Positions 8,306 through 16,977 of a stretch of DNA of 64,000 bases are shown here, one piece after another. A program made the translations under genes and the position numbers. Positions within the stretch are counted from its first letter, which is position 1. Every line of letters starts with the position of its first letter. This DNA comes from an uncultured Halomonas sp. Lineage in GTDB: Bacteria; Pseudomonadota; Gammaproteobacteria; Pseudomonadales; Halomonadaceae. Where the stretch lies: positions 1 to 64,000 of the forward strand of contig NZ_CAMPKE010000011.1 in the NCBI RefSeq assembly GCF_946887195.1, written 5' to 3'. A model generated the notes under the pieces. The model saw only the letters and a list, made by a program, of their open reading frames with translations. It had not been told where the DNA came from and searched no databases.

Positions 8306-11300
8306 TTATCGCATCGCCACGCTGACCCGGCTGGCGCCGTTGCCGGCGGGTTCGACACGTACCTGAAGGGCAATGCGCTCGTGCATTTCCTGAACGTGCG
8401 AGATGACGCCGACGCGTCGCCCTTGCGATTGCAGACCGTCGAGGGCGTCCATCGCCAGAGCCAGCGATTGCGGATCGAGACTGCCGAAACCCTCGTCGAT
8501 GAACAGCGACTCGATGCGCAATTGCCCTGATGCCATCGACGCCAGCCCCAGCGCCAATGCCAGCGAGACCAGGAAGGTCTCGCCGCCGGACAGCGAATGC
8601 ACCGAGCGCCGTTCATCGCCCATGTCGCCATCGATCACCAGCATGCCCAGTTCACTGCCGCCGCGTATCAGCCGATAGCGACGCGACAGCGTGGCCAGGT
8701 GGGCGTTGGCGTGCTCCAGCAGTTGTTCCAGATTGTAGGCTTGGGCGATGCGCCGGAAGGCCTTGCCATCCGCCGAGCCGATCAACTCGCTGATGCTACC
8801 CCAGCGGTGCTGCTCGCGACGCGCGTGTTCCAGTTCGGCGAGCAGTTCGCGCTGACGTTCGCGGCGCTGGTCGTCGTCATGCAGGGCATGCACGGCAAGA
8901 TCGCGTCGATGCTGCGCGGCTTTGCACTGCTGATTTACGCTGGCCTGCTCGGTCGCGATGCGTTCGCCCAGCGCATCGATACGTATCTCGTTATCGGCGC
9001 CGAGCGGATCATCGATGTCGCCAAAGCGCTCATGGCGATGATCGATCAGTGCCCGGCGGCGCTCAGCGAGGCTGATCTCGGCGGCATGGCTTTCGCGCTC
9101 CGATGCCTGCAAGCGCTGGCGCTGCTGCTGGCGCTCGTCATCGCTTACGATGAGCAGCGCATCCAGCGTGGCATCGCTGAATTCAGGATTCTCGCGCCGC
9201 CAGGCATCGAGTGTCGTGCGCAATTCGATCTGCTCCTGGCGTAGTGTCTCCAACCCGCTTTGCCGATGCGCCAGCGCTTGGCGTTGTCGTTGCACTTCAC
9301 TTTGGCGCTGTTGAGTTTGCGTTTGCGCACGCTGGGCTGCCTCGCGGGCGTTATCCAATTCGCTATCGACGACTTTCTGCCAGGCGCTGGGATCGGCATG
9401 CTCACCGAGAGCCTCACGCAGCTGCGCGCCAAGACGTTCGCAGCGTTCATCAAGCGGCGCCAGTTCGGCGTCAAGGGATTCGAGAAGTCGATTGTGCTGT
9501 TCGCAGCGGCTGGCCAGCCGGCCGAGTTCGATCTGGTGTTTCTGGAGAGCCTCCCTGAGTGGCGCCAGGCGTTGCAGGGTCGATTCGAGCGTTTTTAGTG
9601 CCTGGCGACTTTCTTGCCATTGCCGCTCGGCGCTCTCACGCTGCTCGGCCAGCCAGCTTTCGGCGTGTTCCGCGTGCTCGAGCAATCGCGCGCCTTCGCA
9701 GTGCTCGAGCAATCGCGAACGTTGGGTAGCGACTGCGTTGGCGGCGCGCTCTATCACCGGTACCGCCTGCTTGAGCCGGGCTTGTAGCGCACGATATTCG
9801 CCCTGTAGATGATGGCGTCGCTCGCTGGCGGCCTCGACGGCCTGGGTGGCCTCATCGAGTTGGCGCCGCTCTTCGCGTTCACTGGCATCGAGCTGCATCT
9901 GGGCCGGCTCGGCGGGTGGCGATTCGCGGTAGGGGTGATCGACACCACCGCATACCGGGCAGGGTTGATCGGCGATCAATTGCCGGCGCAATTGGGCCAC
10001 GCTCTCGCTGCGTGCGGCACGCAATCGATCGATGCTGGCCTTGAGGCGTTCGTGCTCAGCGCTCAGGCGCTCAAAGGTTGCCGCTGCCGTTTTGCCACTC
10101 TCCAGCACCTGCGCCTGTTGGCGCTCATCGCTGCCTTGCTGTTCGCGCAACTCGCTCAAGCGGCGCTCGTCATCGCACCATTGTCGCCAGTGCTGCTCCA
10201 GCGTTTGCAGCATCAACCGCCGCTGGCCAGCCTGATCCTCGCTGGCTTGCAGGGCGCGTCGGGCGGCAAGCGCGTCGCCATTCTCGCCGAGCTGTTCGCT
10301 CAGCGAGGCTTCGAGTTCATCGCACTGACGTTGCTGCTGGGCCTGGGCCTGCTGGGCATCGGCATGACGCCGCTTATCGGCGTGCAGTGTCTCGTCGATC
10401 TGCTGGCGGCTGGCCCGCTTTTCGCGACGGCTACGCTCGAAATGATCGAGCTGGTTGGCGCATTCCCGGGCGGCTTCGATCAATGGCTGTGCCGCCTGAC
10501 GAGCGTGGCTGGCCTTGGCAAGTGCGTCGTCGGCACGGGTTTGGGCCCCAGCGGCATTGGCATGCTCGCCTTCGGCGGCGGTCAGTGCCTGTTGGATGGT
10601 TATGAGATGCAGCCCATGTTCGTTGCATTGGCGTTCGAGCGTCGCGGCGCGCAGGAAGCGATGGCGCTGGGGTGCGAGCCGTTCGAGTTGGCGTTCACGC
10701 TGGCGAGTGTCTTCAAGAGCCTCGTTGGCATGGCGTGCCTGGGTGTGGCGCTGGCGGGCTTCGTCCAACGCTTGTGACAAGCGACGATCCTGCTGTAACC
10801 ACTGCCGCTCGACCTGCAGGCGTGCGATATGGGCTTGCGCTTCGGCCAGTGCCCGTTCGCTGTGAGTGGCTTGGCTTTCCAGTTGTGCGCGCTGCTCGGC
10901 GTCGGCGGGCGCGGCACCGGCCAGGCGCTGATCGAGCTCGCGCACCGCTTGCTGGGCCTCGCGGGCGCGTCGATAGGCGGCGATCGAGATTTGCGAGTAT
11001 TCGCCGGTCGCGGTGAGCTTCTCCAGAAGCTCGCTGCGGGCGTTGTCGTCGGCGGTGAGAAAGGCGGCGAATTCACTCTGGGCGAGCAATACCGCGCGGG
11101 TGAATTGATCGAAATTCAGCCCCAGGCGCTCGGGCAGCAGGCGGTCGAATTCGCGTTTTTGCGCGGTCAGTAGGCGGTTGTCTTCGAGATCGGTTAGTGA
11201 CTGCTCGGCGGCTTGCAAGCGGCCATCGTGGCGGTCGCGGGCGCGCCGCACCATCCAGCGCGCCCGGTAACGGCGCTGGTCACGACCGAGAAAATCGACC

Positions 11301-11593
11301 TCGGCAAAGCCGCTGGCGCAACCCCGGCGCAGCAACGTGCGAACATCCGCGGTGGCCAGCGTGGCATCGCCGACATCGGCCAATTGCGAATCGCGCCCTG
11401 GCGCATGGCGCAGCCGTGGGGTATTGCCATATAGCGCCAGGCACAGCGCATCAAGCAGCGTACTCTTGCCGGCGCCGGTCGGGCCGGTGATGGCGAACAG
11501 GCCTTGCTCGGCGAGCGGGGCGAGCGTGAAATCGATCTCATGGTGCCCGGCCAGCGAGGCGAGGTTCTCCAGACGAATGGCGAGAATCTTCAT
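8306..11593 (-). CDS. sbcC: Exonuclease subunit SbcC
   Basis: This large SMC-like ATPase (1095 aa) is the partner of SbcD. It has the N-terminal Walker A GPTGAGKSTLLDAL at residues 37-50, long coiled coils rich in Gln, Arg and Glu on both sides of a zinc-hook CPVC at about residue 545, and a C-terminal ABC signature HSLSGGETFLVSLALALGLA followed by FIDEGFGSLD. With SbcD it forms a complex that cuts hairpins, cruciforms and protein-blocked DNA ends. Its start overlaps the sbcD stop by four bases (ATGA), so translation is coupled. Its stop lies only five bases from the convergent D-tartrate dehydratase gene. Confidence 0.96.
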   Translation of the reverse strand: MKILAIRLENLASLAGHHEIDFTLAPLAEQGLFAITGPTGAGKSTLLDALCLALYGNTPRLRHAPGRDSQLADVGDATLATADVRTLLRRGCASGFAEVDFLGRDQRRYRARWMVRRARDRHDGRLQAAEQSLTDLEDNRLLTAQKREFDRLLPERLGLNFDQFTRAVLLAQSEFAAFLTADDNARSELLEKLTATGEYSQISIAAYRRAREAQQAVRELDQRLAGAAPADAEQRAQLESQATHSERALAEAQAHIARLQVERQWLQQDRRLSQALDEARQRHTQARHANEALEDTRQRERQLERLAPQRHRFLRAATLERQCNEHGLHLITIQQALTAAEGEHANAAGAQTRADDALAKASHARQAAQPLIEAARECANQLDHFERSRREKRASRQQIDETLHADKRRHADAQQAQAQQQRQCDELEASLSEQLGENGDALAARRALQASEDQAGQRRLMLQTLEQHWRQWCDDERRLSELREQQGSDERQQAQVLESGKTAAATFERLSAEHERLKASIDRLRAARSESVAQLRRQLIADQPCPVCGGVDHPYRESPPAEPAQMQLDASEREERRQLDEATQAVEAASERRHHLQGEYRALQARLKQAVPVIERAANAVATQRSRLLEHCEGARLLEHAEHAESWLAEQRESAERQWQESRQALKTLESTLQRLAPLREALQKHQIELGRLASRCEQHNRLLESLDAELAPLDERCERLGAQLREALGEHADPSAWQKVVDSELDNAREAAQRAQTQTQQRQSEVQRQRQALAHRQSGLETLRQEQIELRTTLDAWRRENPEFSDATLDALLIVSDDERQQQRQRLQASERESHAAEISLAERRRALIDHRHERFGDIDDPLGADNEIRIDALGERIATEQASVNQQCKAAQHRRDLAVHALHDDDQRRERQRELLAELEHARREQHRWGSISELIGSADGKAFRRIAQAYNLEQLLEHANAHLATLSRRYRLIRGGSELGMLVIDGDMGDERRSVHSLSGGETFLVSLALALGLASMASGQLRIESLFIDEGFGSLDPQSLALAMDALDGLQSQGRRVGVISHVQEMHERIALQVRVEPAGNGASRVSVAMR

Positions 11594-12816
11594 GAATCTG
11601 CCTCCTCGTCGTCGTGAACCGACTGCAGCAGATGATCGAAATCACCCAGAATCGCCACTGACGGGGCGCTGCCGTAGCGCGCCTGCCAGGCGCGCTCGAA
11701 CAGCGCGCGGGGGCCGAGGCTATCGAGCGTCACGCGTTTTGACCCATCGCTGCCGCGCGCCTCGGGGAAGCGCGTATGAATGCGCAGCAATCGCAGCGGC
11801 TTGGTGTCGAGGGTGGCTTCGATTCTGGCGCGAAGGTCGGGGCAGGGGGCATCAAGCTCGACCCGCACCTCGAGCCATGGCCAGCGTTCGCGGGCGAGCG
11901 TTGTGTCTTCCGTGAGGCGCTCGAGTTCGCCGAGTGCGTCGTCGAGCGTTAGCGGCCCCACCCGGCGCAGTTCCACCGCGCGGGGAATGCGCAGCGATTC
12001 GGTGCCGGCGAGTCGTTCGCCATCGAGGGTGACCTCGACGACCTGGTGCGGGTAATCGCATTCGGAAAAGTCCATCGGCAGTGGCGAGCCGCTGTAGCGG
12101 ATGCGCGCCTCACCGACCTGTTGCGGGCGGTGCAGGTGGCCCAGCGCCACGTAAGCGATGTCATCGGGAAACAGGCTCGCCGACAGCGACTCCTCACCGC
12201 CGATGACGATGGGCCGTTCGCTATGCTCCGAAACGCTTGCGCCTTGCAGATGGGCATGGCTCATGGCGATCAGCGCCTGGCCGGGCTGGCGCTTGGCGCG
12301 CGCCGCCTCGATCAATTCGCGATGCACGCGGGTGATGCCATCGACGTAACCGCCGATATCGCCGCCGGTGACCTCGGCGGGGCGCAGAAACGGTAGCGTC
12401 AGACACCAGGCGCCGACATCGCCGCTAGCATCGTGTAGCGGGATCAATAGTCGCCCGGCGTCGAGTCGGCCGTCATCGAGCCAACTCACCCGCCCACGCG
12501 CGTGAGCTCGCAGCCGCTGCATCAATGGCGCCGGCAGTTCGATACGCGAACCGCTGTCGTGATTGCCGGCGATCATCACGATTTCGAGCTCGGGCAGGCG
12601 CTCATGGGCATCGACGATGAAACCGTAAAGCAACTCCTGAGCGCGTAGCGAGGGATTGACCACATCGAAAACGTCGCCGGCAATCAGCAGCGCATCGGGG
12701 CGTCTCGAGTCGAGGGTATCGAGCAGCCAGGCCAGAAAGGCCTGATGCTCGATATGGCGCTCCTGACCGTGAAAAGTCTGGCCGAGATGCCAGTCGGCGG
12801 TGTGGATCAGTTTCAC
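11590..12816 (-). CDS. sbcD: Exonuclease subunit SbcD
   Basis: The 408-residue nuclease subunit has the calcineurin-like metallophosphoesterase motifs of Mre11/SbcD: HTADWHLGQ (Asp7, His9), LLIAGDVFD, IAGNHDSG and, further on, MSHAHLQG and LGHLHRPQ. It carries out manganese-dependent cutting of DNA ends and hairpins in complex with SbcC, whose gene overlaps its 3' end. The gene starts in a divergent intergenic region shared with endonuclease V, forming a small repair locus. Confidence 0.96.
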   Translation of the reverse strand: MKLIHTADWHLGQTFHGQERHIEHQAFLAWLLDTLDSRRPDALLIAGDVFDVVNPSLRAQELLYGFIVDAHERLPELEIVMIAGNHDSGSRIELPAPLMQRLRAHARGRVSWLDDGRLDAGRLLIPLHDASGDVGAWCLTLPFLRPAEVTGGDIGGYVDGITRVHRELIEAARAKRQPGQALIAMSHAHLQGASVSEHSERPIVIGGEESLSASLFPDDIAYVALGHLHRPQQVGEARIRYSGSPLPMDFSECDYPHQVVEVTLDGERLAGTESLRIPRAVELRRVGPLTLDDALGELERLTEDTTLARERWPWLEVRVELDAPCPDLRARIEATLDTKPLRLLRIHTRFPEARGSDGSKRVTLDSLGPRALFERAWQARYGSAPSVAILGDFDHLLQSVHDDEEADS

Positions 12817-12863
12817 GCTTTACTCCTGCGGTCTGTCTGGAAAGTGACTGCGCTTGCCGATAC

Positions 12864-12931
12864 GGCGTTGAAAACAGCCTCAAAATGCTCATTTACCCCA
12901 TGTAAACTCCGCTCTTTCGGCTTTTTTCGCC
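12864..12931. repeat. Imperfect inverted-repeat element, possibly a dispersed intergenic repeat
   Basis: The arms GGCGTTGAAAACAGCC (12864-12879) and GGCTTTTTTCGCC (12919-12931) pair imperfectly. Inside them TTTAC (12892-12896) and GTAAA (12902-12906) form a second short stem around CCCAT. The whole resembles short intergenic repeats I recall from gammaproteobacterial genomes. It lies between the divergent sbcD and endonuclease V genes and could affect both transcripts. Only one copy is visible in this window. Confidence 0.45.
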
Positions 12932-13034
12932 TTGTCTCAGCTTCGCTCGCCTACTTTTCAGACAAGACCTCGGATAAGCAACCAGTGTATCGTCCAAGCC
13001 CTTCTATGCTGAAACAACAAATTTACGACCGGTA

Positions 13035-13799
13035 ATGTCGATCATGCTCCAACCGCTTCATGACTGGACGCTTTCTCCGCAGCAGGCCATCGATCTGCAA
13101 CGCCAACTGGCGCCGCGCGCCGAGCGCAGCGATCGCCTCGGCGAGGTTCATTGTATCGCCGGCGTCGATATCGGTTTCGAGGATGGCGGTGAGATCACGC
13201 GTGCTGCCGTGGTGGCATTGAGTTGGCCTGAACTGATGCCGATCGAGGAGATCGTGCATCGCGAGCCGACCCGCATGCCCTATATTCCCGGCCTGCTGTC
13301 GTTTCGTGAGATTCCCGCCGCGCTGCATGCCTTCGAGCGACTATCGCAGCGCCCCGATCTGGTGATGGTCGATGGCCAGGGTATCGCCCACCCGCGACGC
13401 CTGGGGGTGGCTTCCCACCTGGGGCTATGGCTGGATCTGCCGACCATCGGCGTCGCGAAAAAGCGCTTGTGCGGTCGCCATGGCGAGGTGGCCGAGACGC
13501 GTGGCGCATGGACGCTGCTGACCGACCGGCGGCGCAAGGAGGACCCTGCCGATGTCGAACTCGATGACGAAGGGCGCGTTACCATTGGCGCCATGCTGCG
13601 CAGCCGTGAAGGCGTCAAGCCGATCATCGTCTCGCCCGGCCATCGGGTCGGCCAGGCAACGGCGCTGGAGTGGGTGATCGCCTGCCTGGGACGCACCAAA
13701 CTTCCCGAGCCGACTCGCCTGGCGGATCGCCTGGCCTCACGGCGTGGCCAACGCTTTGCGAATGAGCGGGCTCAAGGCGATCTGGGGCTCAGTGAATGA
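13035..13799 (+). CDS. nfi: Endonuclease V (deoxyinosine 3' endonuclease)
   Basis: The 254-residue protein carries the endonuclease V pattern: AGVDIGFEDGG with the first metal aspartate, RMPYIPGLLSFREIPA, the VMVDGQGIAHPRRLGVASHLG block and IGVAKKRLCG, then PIIVSPGHRVGQATALEW. The enzyme nicks DNA one base 3' of deaminated adenine (inosine). No strong ribosome site precedes either ATG (13035 or 13044), so the start is uncertain by three codons. The C-terminus is slightly extended compared with the E. coli protein. Its 3' end overlaps the convergent protein kinase gene by 28 bases. Confidence 0.93.
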   Translation: MSIMLQPLHDWTLSPQQAIDLQRQLAPRAERSDRLGEVHCIAGVDIGFEDGGEITRAAVVALSWPELMPIEEIVHREPTRMPYIPGLLSFREIPAALHAFERLSQRPDLVMVDGQGIAHPRRLGVASHLGLWLDLPTIGVAKKRLCGRHGEVAETRGAWTLLTDRRRKEDPADVELDDEGRVTIGAMLRSREGVKPIIVSPGHRVGQATALEWVIACLGRTKLPEPTRLADRLASRRGQRFANERAQGDLGLSE

Positions 13800-14596
13800 T
13801 TACCTGCGAGCAGGGTGGCAAGCCGCGCCAACCCCAAACGCGCTTCGGGACGTGGCGATAGCAGCGCATGGAGCAATGCCGCATGACGTACCCCGACGAT
13901 GCCTTCGAGCATTGCCGTCGATGGCGGCTCGGCACCGGCGGCGTGAAGCCGACAATCGCGCAGCGCGCTGCCGGGATTGTAGCGTCGCCCTGCCAGCACC
14001 TCGAATAGCACCAGTCCCAGCTGATATACGTCGCTGGCGATCCCCCACTCATCGCCTTGCGCCTGTTCCGGCGTCAGGTACGCTGGCTGCGCGATGGCGA
14101 ACAGGTCGTCGTCGTGCGGCGGCGCGAGCGTGCTGCGTGCTGTGCCCAAATCGATCAGCGCAACCGCTCCCTCATCGCTCAGCAGAATATTGCGCGGTGC
14201 AACGTCGCCATGGGCGAAGCGATCAGGATGACGATGCAGATAGCTCAACACGAGAGAAAGACCGTCAAGTAGCCGGTCGGCAAGGGCGGTTCTTTCATTC
14301 GGACATGGCGTGCCCGAGCGCAAGCGGTCGGCTAGTGTCTGACCGGGCAAGTAGCGGTAAATCAGCATGAGGCCATTCGCCGGGTCGGCTTCGGTGGCGA
14401 TCAGCGATGGCAGCCCCGGGTGATCGAGTTCGGCGAGGATTTCGCATTCGCGGGCGAAACGATGACGCACGCGCGGCTCACGGCAGTAAGGCTCGCGGAT
14501 GACTTTCACTACGACGTCGGGCGTCATGGAGCCAGCGCGTGAGCCGGAAAAAGCGTTGGCGGTGCCGCCGATTGCCAAGGGCGTCAGGCAGTACAT
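13772..14596 (-). CDS. Serine/threonine protein kinase at the end of the Tad locus
   Basis: The 274-residue protein is a compact Hanks-type kinase without membrane segment or extra domains. Visible landmarks are a glycine-loop-like stretch (IGGTANAFSG), VVKV with Lys31, the helix-C Glu50, the catalytic loop HGDVAPRNILL (Asp131, Asn136), DLG instead of DFG at 149-151, and TPEQAQG in the activation region. All catalytic residues seem present, so it should be active. It is the last gene of a leftward run of pilus genes that includes two FHA-domain proteins. FHA domains bind phosphothreonine, so a kinase-FHA control circuit for the pilus is a reasonable inference. Confidence 0.85.
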   Translation of the reverse strand: MYCLTPLAIGGTANAFSGSRAGSMTPDVVVKVIREPYCREPRVRHRFARECEILAELDHPGLPSLIATEADPANGLMLIYRYLPGQTLADRLRSGTPCPNERTALADRLLDGLSLVLSYLHRHPDRFAHGDVAPRNILLSDEGAVALIDLGTARSTLAPPHDDDLFAIAQPAYLTPEQAQGDEWGIASDVYQLGLVLFEVLAGRRYNPGSALRDCRLHAAGAEPPSTAMLEGIVGVRHAALLHALLSPRPEARLGLARLATLLAGNHSLSPRSP

Positions 14597-14653
14597 GGTG
14601 TGGCATACCTTGGGTATCGCTTACCGTCGCGAATCAATTCGGTTACGTGACGG

Positions 14654-16411
14654 TCAATTCGCAAAGAATGCCGCACTTGGGCCTTCGACCATGGCATCGT
14701 TGACGAACGCCGGGGACTGCATGCGCACCACGGCGGTCGCGGTGATCGGAATACGATTGTCGGCGTAGATTCGGTCGATTTGCGCTTGTAGCGGCCCTGG
14801 GGTGCCACCACCGCCCAACGGGTTGTCGAAGCGCTGCATGAATTCGACGATGATCGGGCCGACGAAAGGTACGATCAGTTCATAACCGTACACTACGTGG
14901 ATCTTGAGCAGGTTGGCATCCTGGATATTGACGCCGCTGGCTGTTCCGACCTGTGGCTCTCCGGCGGTTTGGATGGTTTCGGTGCGACATATCTGGCCTT
15001 GTTGATACGGTCCTTGCTCTTGTGGCTTGCCGAGGATCTCGAAGAAGGTCTGGGTTTGCCTGACGAAGCCCTGTTGCTCGCCGCCGAGTTCCCCATCGCT
15101 GGCACCAATATTGCCGGCCATGAATGCCGCGCTATTTGCGGCGATTCGATTAGCTAGTAACTGGTAATTGATGTCCTCCTGGTCACTTTCAAACGCATCG
15201 TCAATATCGCCGAATATGCCACCGCTGACAGAATTTCCACCCTCGCAGCCGGTTCCATCCTGATTGAAGCCGGGATCGCCACACGCCCAGGCATCCCAGG
15301 CGTCCTCGGTTTCATCATCGCCATAATCGAGGCCGCCCGAATCGTCATCTCCGCGCCCGGTGTCGCCGACCGCGACCCTAAGATCGTCTTCGCTGGGGCG
15401 ATAAGGGCCCGACGTTGAGGCCGACAGTATGTCGGCGCGTTTGGCGACGGAGACGAACTGGCTGATCTGCCAGTCGGGGATCTCACCGCGATAACGATTG
15501 GCATACTCGAGTGCCTTGGCTTCGACCCTGTGATAGAGATCGATTACCGCAGCCTCGTCGTTGAAATCCGTCGCATCGATCATGCTGCGAATCTCATCCT
15601 TGAATTGCTGGCTGATATGCACTTTGGAGACGTCGCCATCGAATTTTCCGCGGGACCAATAGTCATCGGCCACACCATCGAGTAGCGCCGTTTGTAATTG
15701 TCTCTTGGTGGGGATATCAGGGTTTAACGATGCATAGGGATCCTTGACCGTTGGGGTAACCGTGGGCTCGCAAATCTGGACTTGAGTGGTCCCCGCGCCT
15801 TTGCCGGTCATGCGATAGAGGCCGATATTGGGAATTCCCATCGCATTGTTGGCTTGGCGCAATTGGCGCGCGAAATCGGTGAATGCCGCTTTCGTGGGGT
15901 TGAGAATCGTGATGGCGGCGAAGTCCTCGATATCGTCTTTCGCTACCTCCATCGCCGCGTCGGCCAGGCCTTCTGCTTGCGAGTAATCCGTTGCCACGGC
16001 CTGCGCCTGGGCGCGGATCGGGTTGGCCGGGTTCCACCACGCAGCGCCTTGCGGTGCGCTCAATGCGCGGTAGCCGTCTCCTTGCGGCAAGGCGTATGTG
16101 AGCAGTTCGGCGCCACCGCCAAGACCGTTACGATTACCGGCAAGCGCGCCATACAAGGGAGCCAGCCCCTCGGCCAGGCCGCGTTCCAACGCCTCGATGT
16201 CGGCGTGGTGCAGCGCGCCTTCGCGTGCCGCCATCAGTGCCGCATAGTTGACGGTAACCCGGGCGTGGCCAATCAGAATGAGCTGAAACATGCCGAGTGT
16301 CAGAAACAGGATCAGCGGCACACCAATGACGACCAGCTCGACCATCGATGAGCCGTTCATGCGCGAACGGCGCCTGGTTCCAGCGGCTCTTGTCGTTCTC
16401 ATCGCTTTCAC
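14654..16411 (-). CDS. Large TadE-like pilus assembly protein
   Basis: The 585-residue protein begins with a basic leader, then NGSSMVELVVIG. Processing after Gly20 would leave Glu at +5, the signature of TadE/Flp-type prepilins, followed by a hydrophobic helix and RVTVNYAALMAAREGA. The remaining 530 residues form an extracytoplasmic domain with an acidic Gly-rich stretch (about residues 345-400) and four or more cysteines. TadE proteins are normally only about 150-200 residues, so this one is greatly enlarged and could act as a minor pilin tip or adhesin. It overlaps the tadD-like gene by four bases (ATGA). Confidence 0.75.
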   Translation of the reverse strand: MKAMRTTRAAGTRRRSRMNGSSMVELVVIGVPLILFLTLGMFQLILIGHARVTVNYAALMAAREGALHHADIEALERGLAEGLAPLYGALAGNRNGLGGGAELLTYALPQGDGYRALSAPQGAAWWNPANPIRAQAQAVATDYSQAEGLADAAMEVAKDDIEDFAAITILNPTKAAFTDFARQLRQANNAMGIPNIGLYRMTGKGAGTTQVQICEPTVTPTVKDPYASLNPDIPTKRQLQTALLDGVADDYWSRGKFDGDVSKVHISQQFKDEIRSMIDATDFNDEAAVIDLYHRVEAKALEYANRYRGEIPDWQISQFVSVAKRADILSASTSGPYRPSEDDLRVAVGDTGRGDDDSGGLDYGDDETEDAWDAWACGDPGFNQDGTGCEGGNSVSGGIFGDIDDAFESDQEDINYQLLANRIAANSAAFMAGNIGASDGELGGEQQGFVRQTQTFFEILGKPQEQGPYQQGQICRTETIQTAGEPQVGTASGVNIQDANLLKIHVVYGYELIVPFVGPIIVEFMQRFDNPLGGGGTPGPLQAQIDRIYADNRIPITATAVVRMQSPAFVNDAMVEGPSAAFFAN

Positions 16412-16977
16412 CGCAATGTGTCGTCGGTTGTCGGGGCAACCGCGTCGCCGGGGGCTTGCGCCTGCGGCGAGTCCGTTGATGAAACCTGAGTCACCGCATC
16501 GCTCATGCCGCCGAAGCGATCGATCGCCGTGATCAGCTCATCGATCGGCGAGTCCACCAGCGTCGTTTCCGATGCCTCCATAAAGCGCCCAAGGTGACGA
16601 CGCGCCACGCTCAACTCGACCATCGCCAGGTTGTAATGCACCTGCGGCTGGCGCGGTTCTATCTTGAGCGCCCGCTGATAATAGCCACGCGCGCCGGCCA
16701 GATCGCCGAGGCGATAATCGATGTTGCCCAGGCGCACCAGCGCCAGTACGTTGTCGGGCGCGGTGGCTACCAGCTTTTCGTAGTTGGCTCGCGCCGCCTC
16801 GAAGTTGCCGAGGGCGTAGGCATCGTTACCTTCACTCCACAGATGCACCAGGTCGGCACTGTTGCCCGAGTCAGGTCCGGTAAGTCCCGCACAGCCACTC
16901 AGCAAGACAGTGATCAGCACTGCCGGTACGAGAGACTTGCCGGCGTTAACTTCGAGTTTTGAAATTCGCATAATCAT
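16408..16977 (-). CDS. tadD: TadD-like TPR lipoprotein
   Basis: The 189-residue protein has a lipoprotein signal peptide with lipobox LLSGC (Cys29) and two or three tetratricopeptide repeats between about residues 45 and 125 (GNDAYALGNFEAARANYEKL, IDYRLGDLAGARGYYQRAL). TadD-type lipoproteins support the outer-membrane part of Tad secretion and have been likened to pilotins. The gene overlaps the FHA protein gene upstream by 32 bases and the large TadE-like gene downstream by four, so it is embedded in the operon. The C-terminal tail is low complexity. Confidence 0.8.
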   Translation of the reverse strand: MIMRISKLEVNAGKSLVPAVLITVLLSGCAGLTGPDSGNSADLVHLWSEGNDAYALGNFEAARANYEKLVATAPDNVLALVRLGNIDYRLGDLAGARGYYQRALKIEPRQPQVHYNLAMVELSVARRHLGRFMEASETTLVDSPIDELITAIDRFGGMSDAVTQVSSTDSPQAQAPGDAVAPTTDDTLR

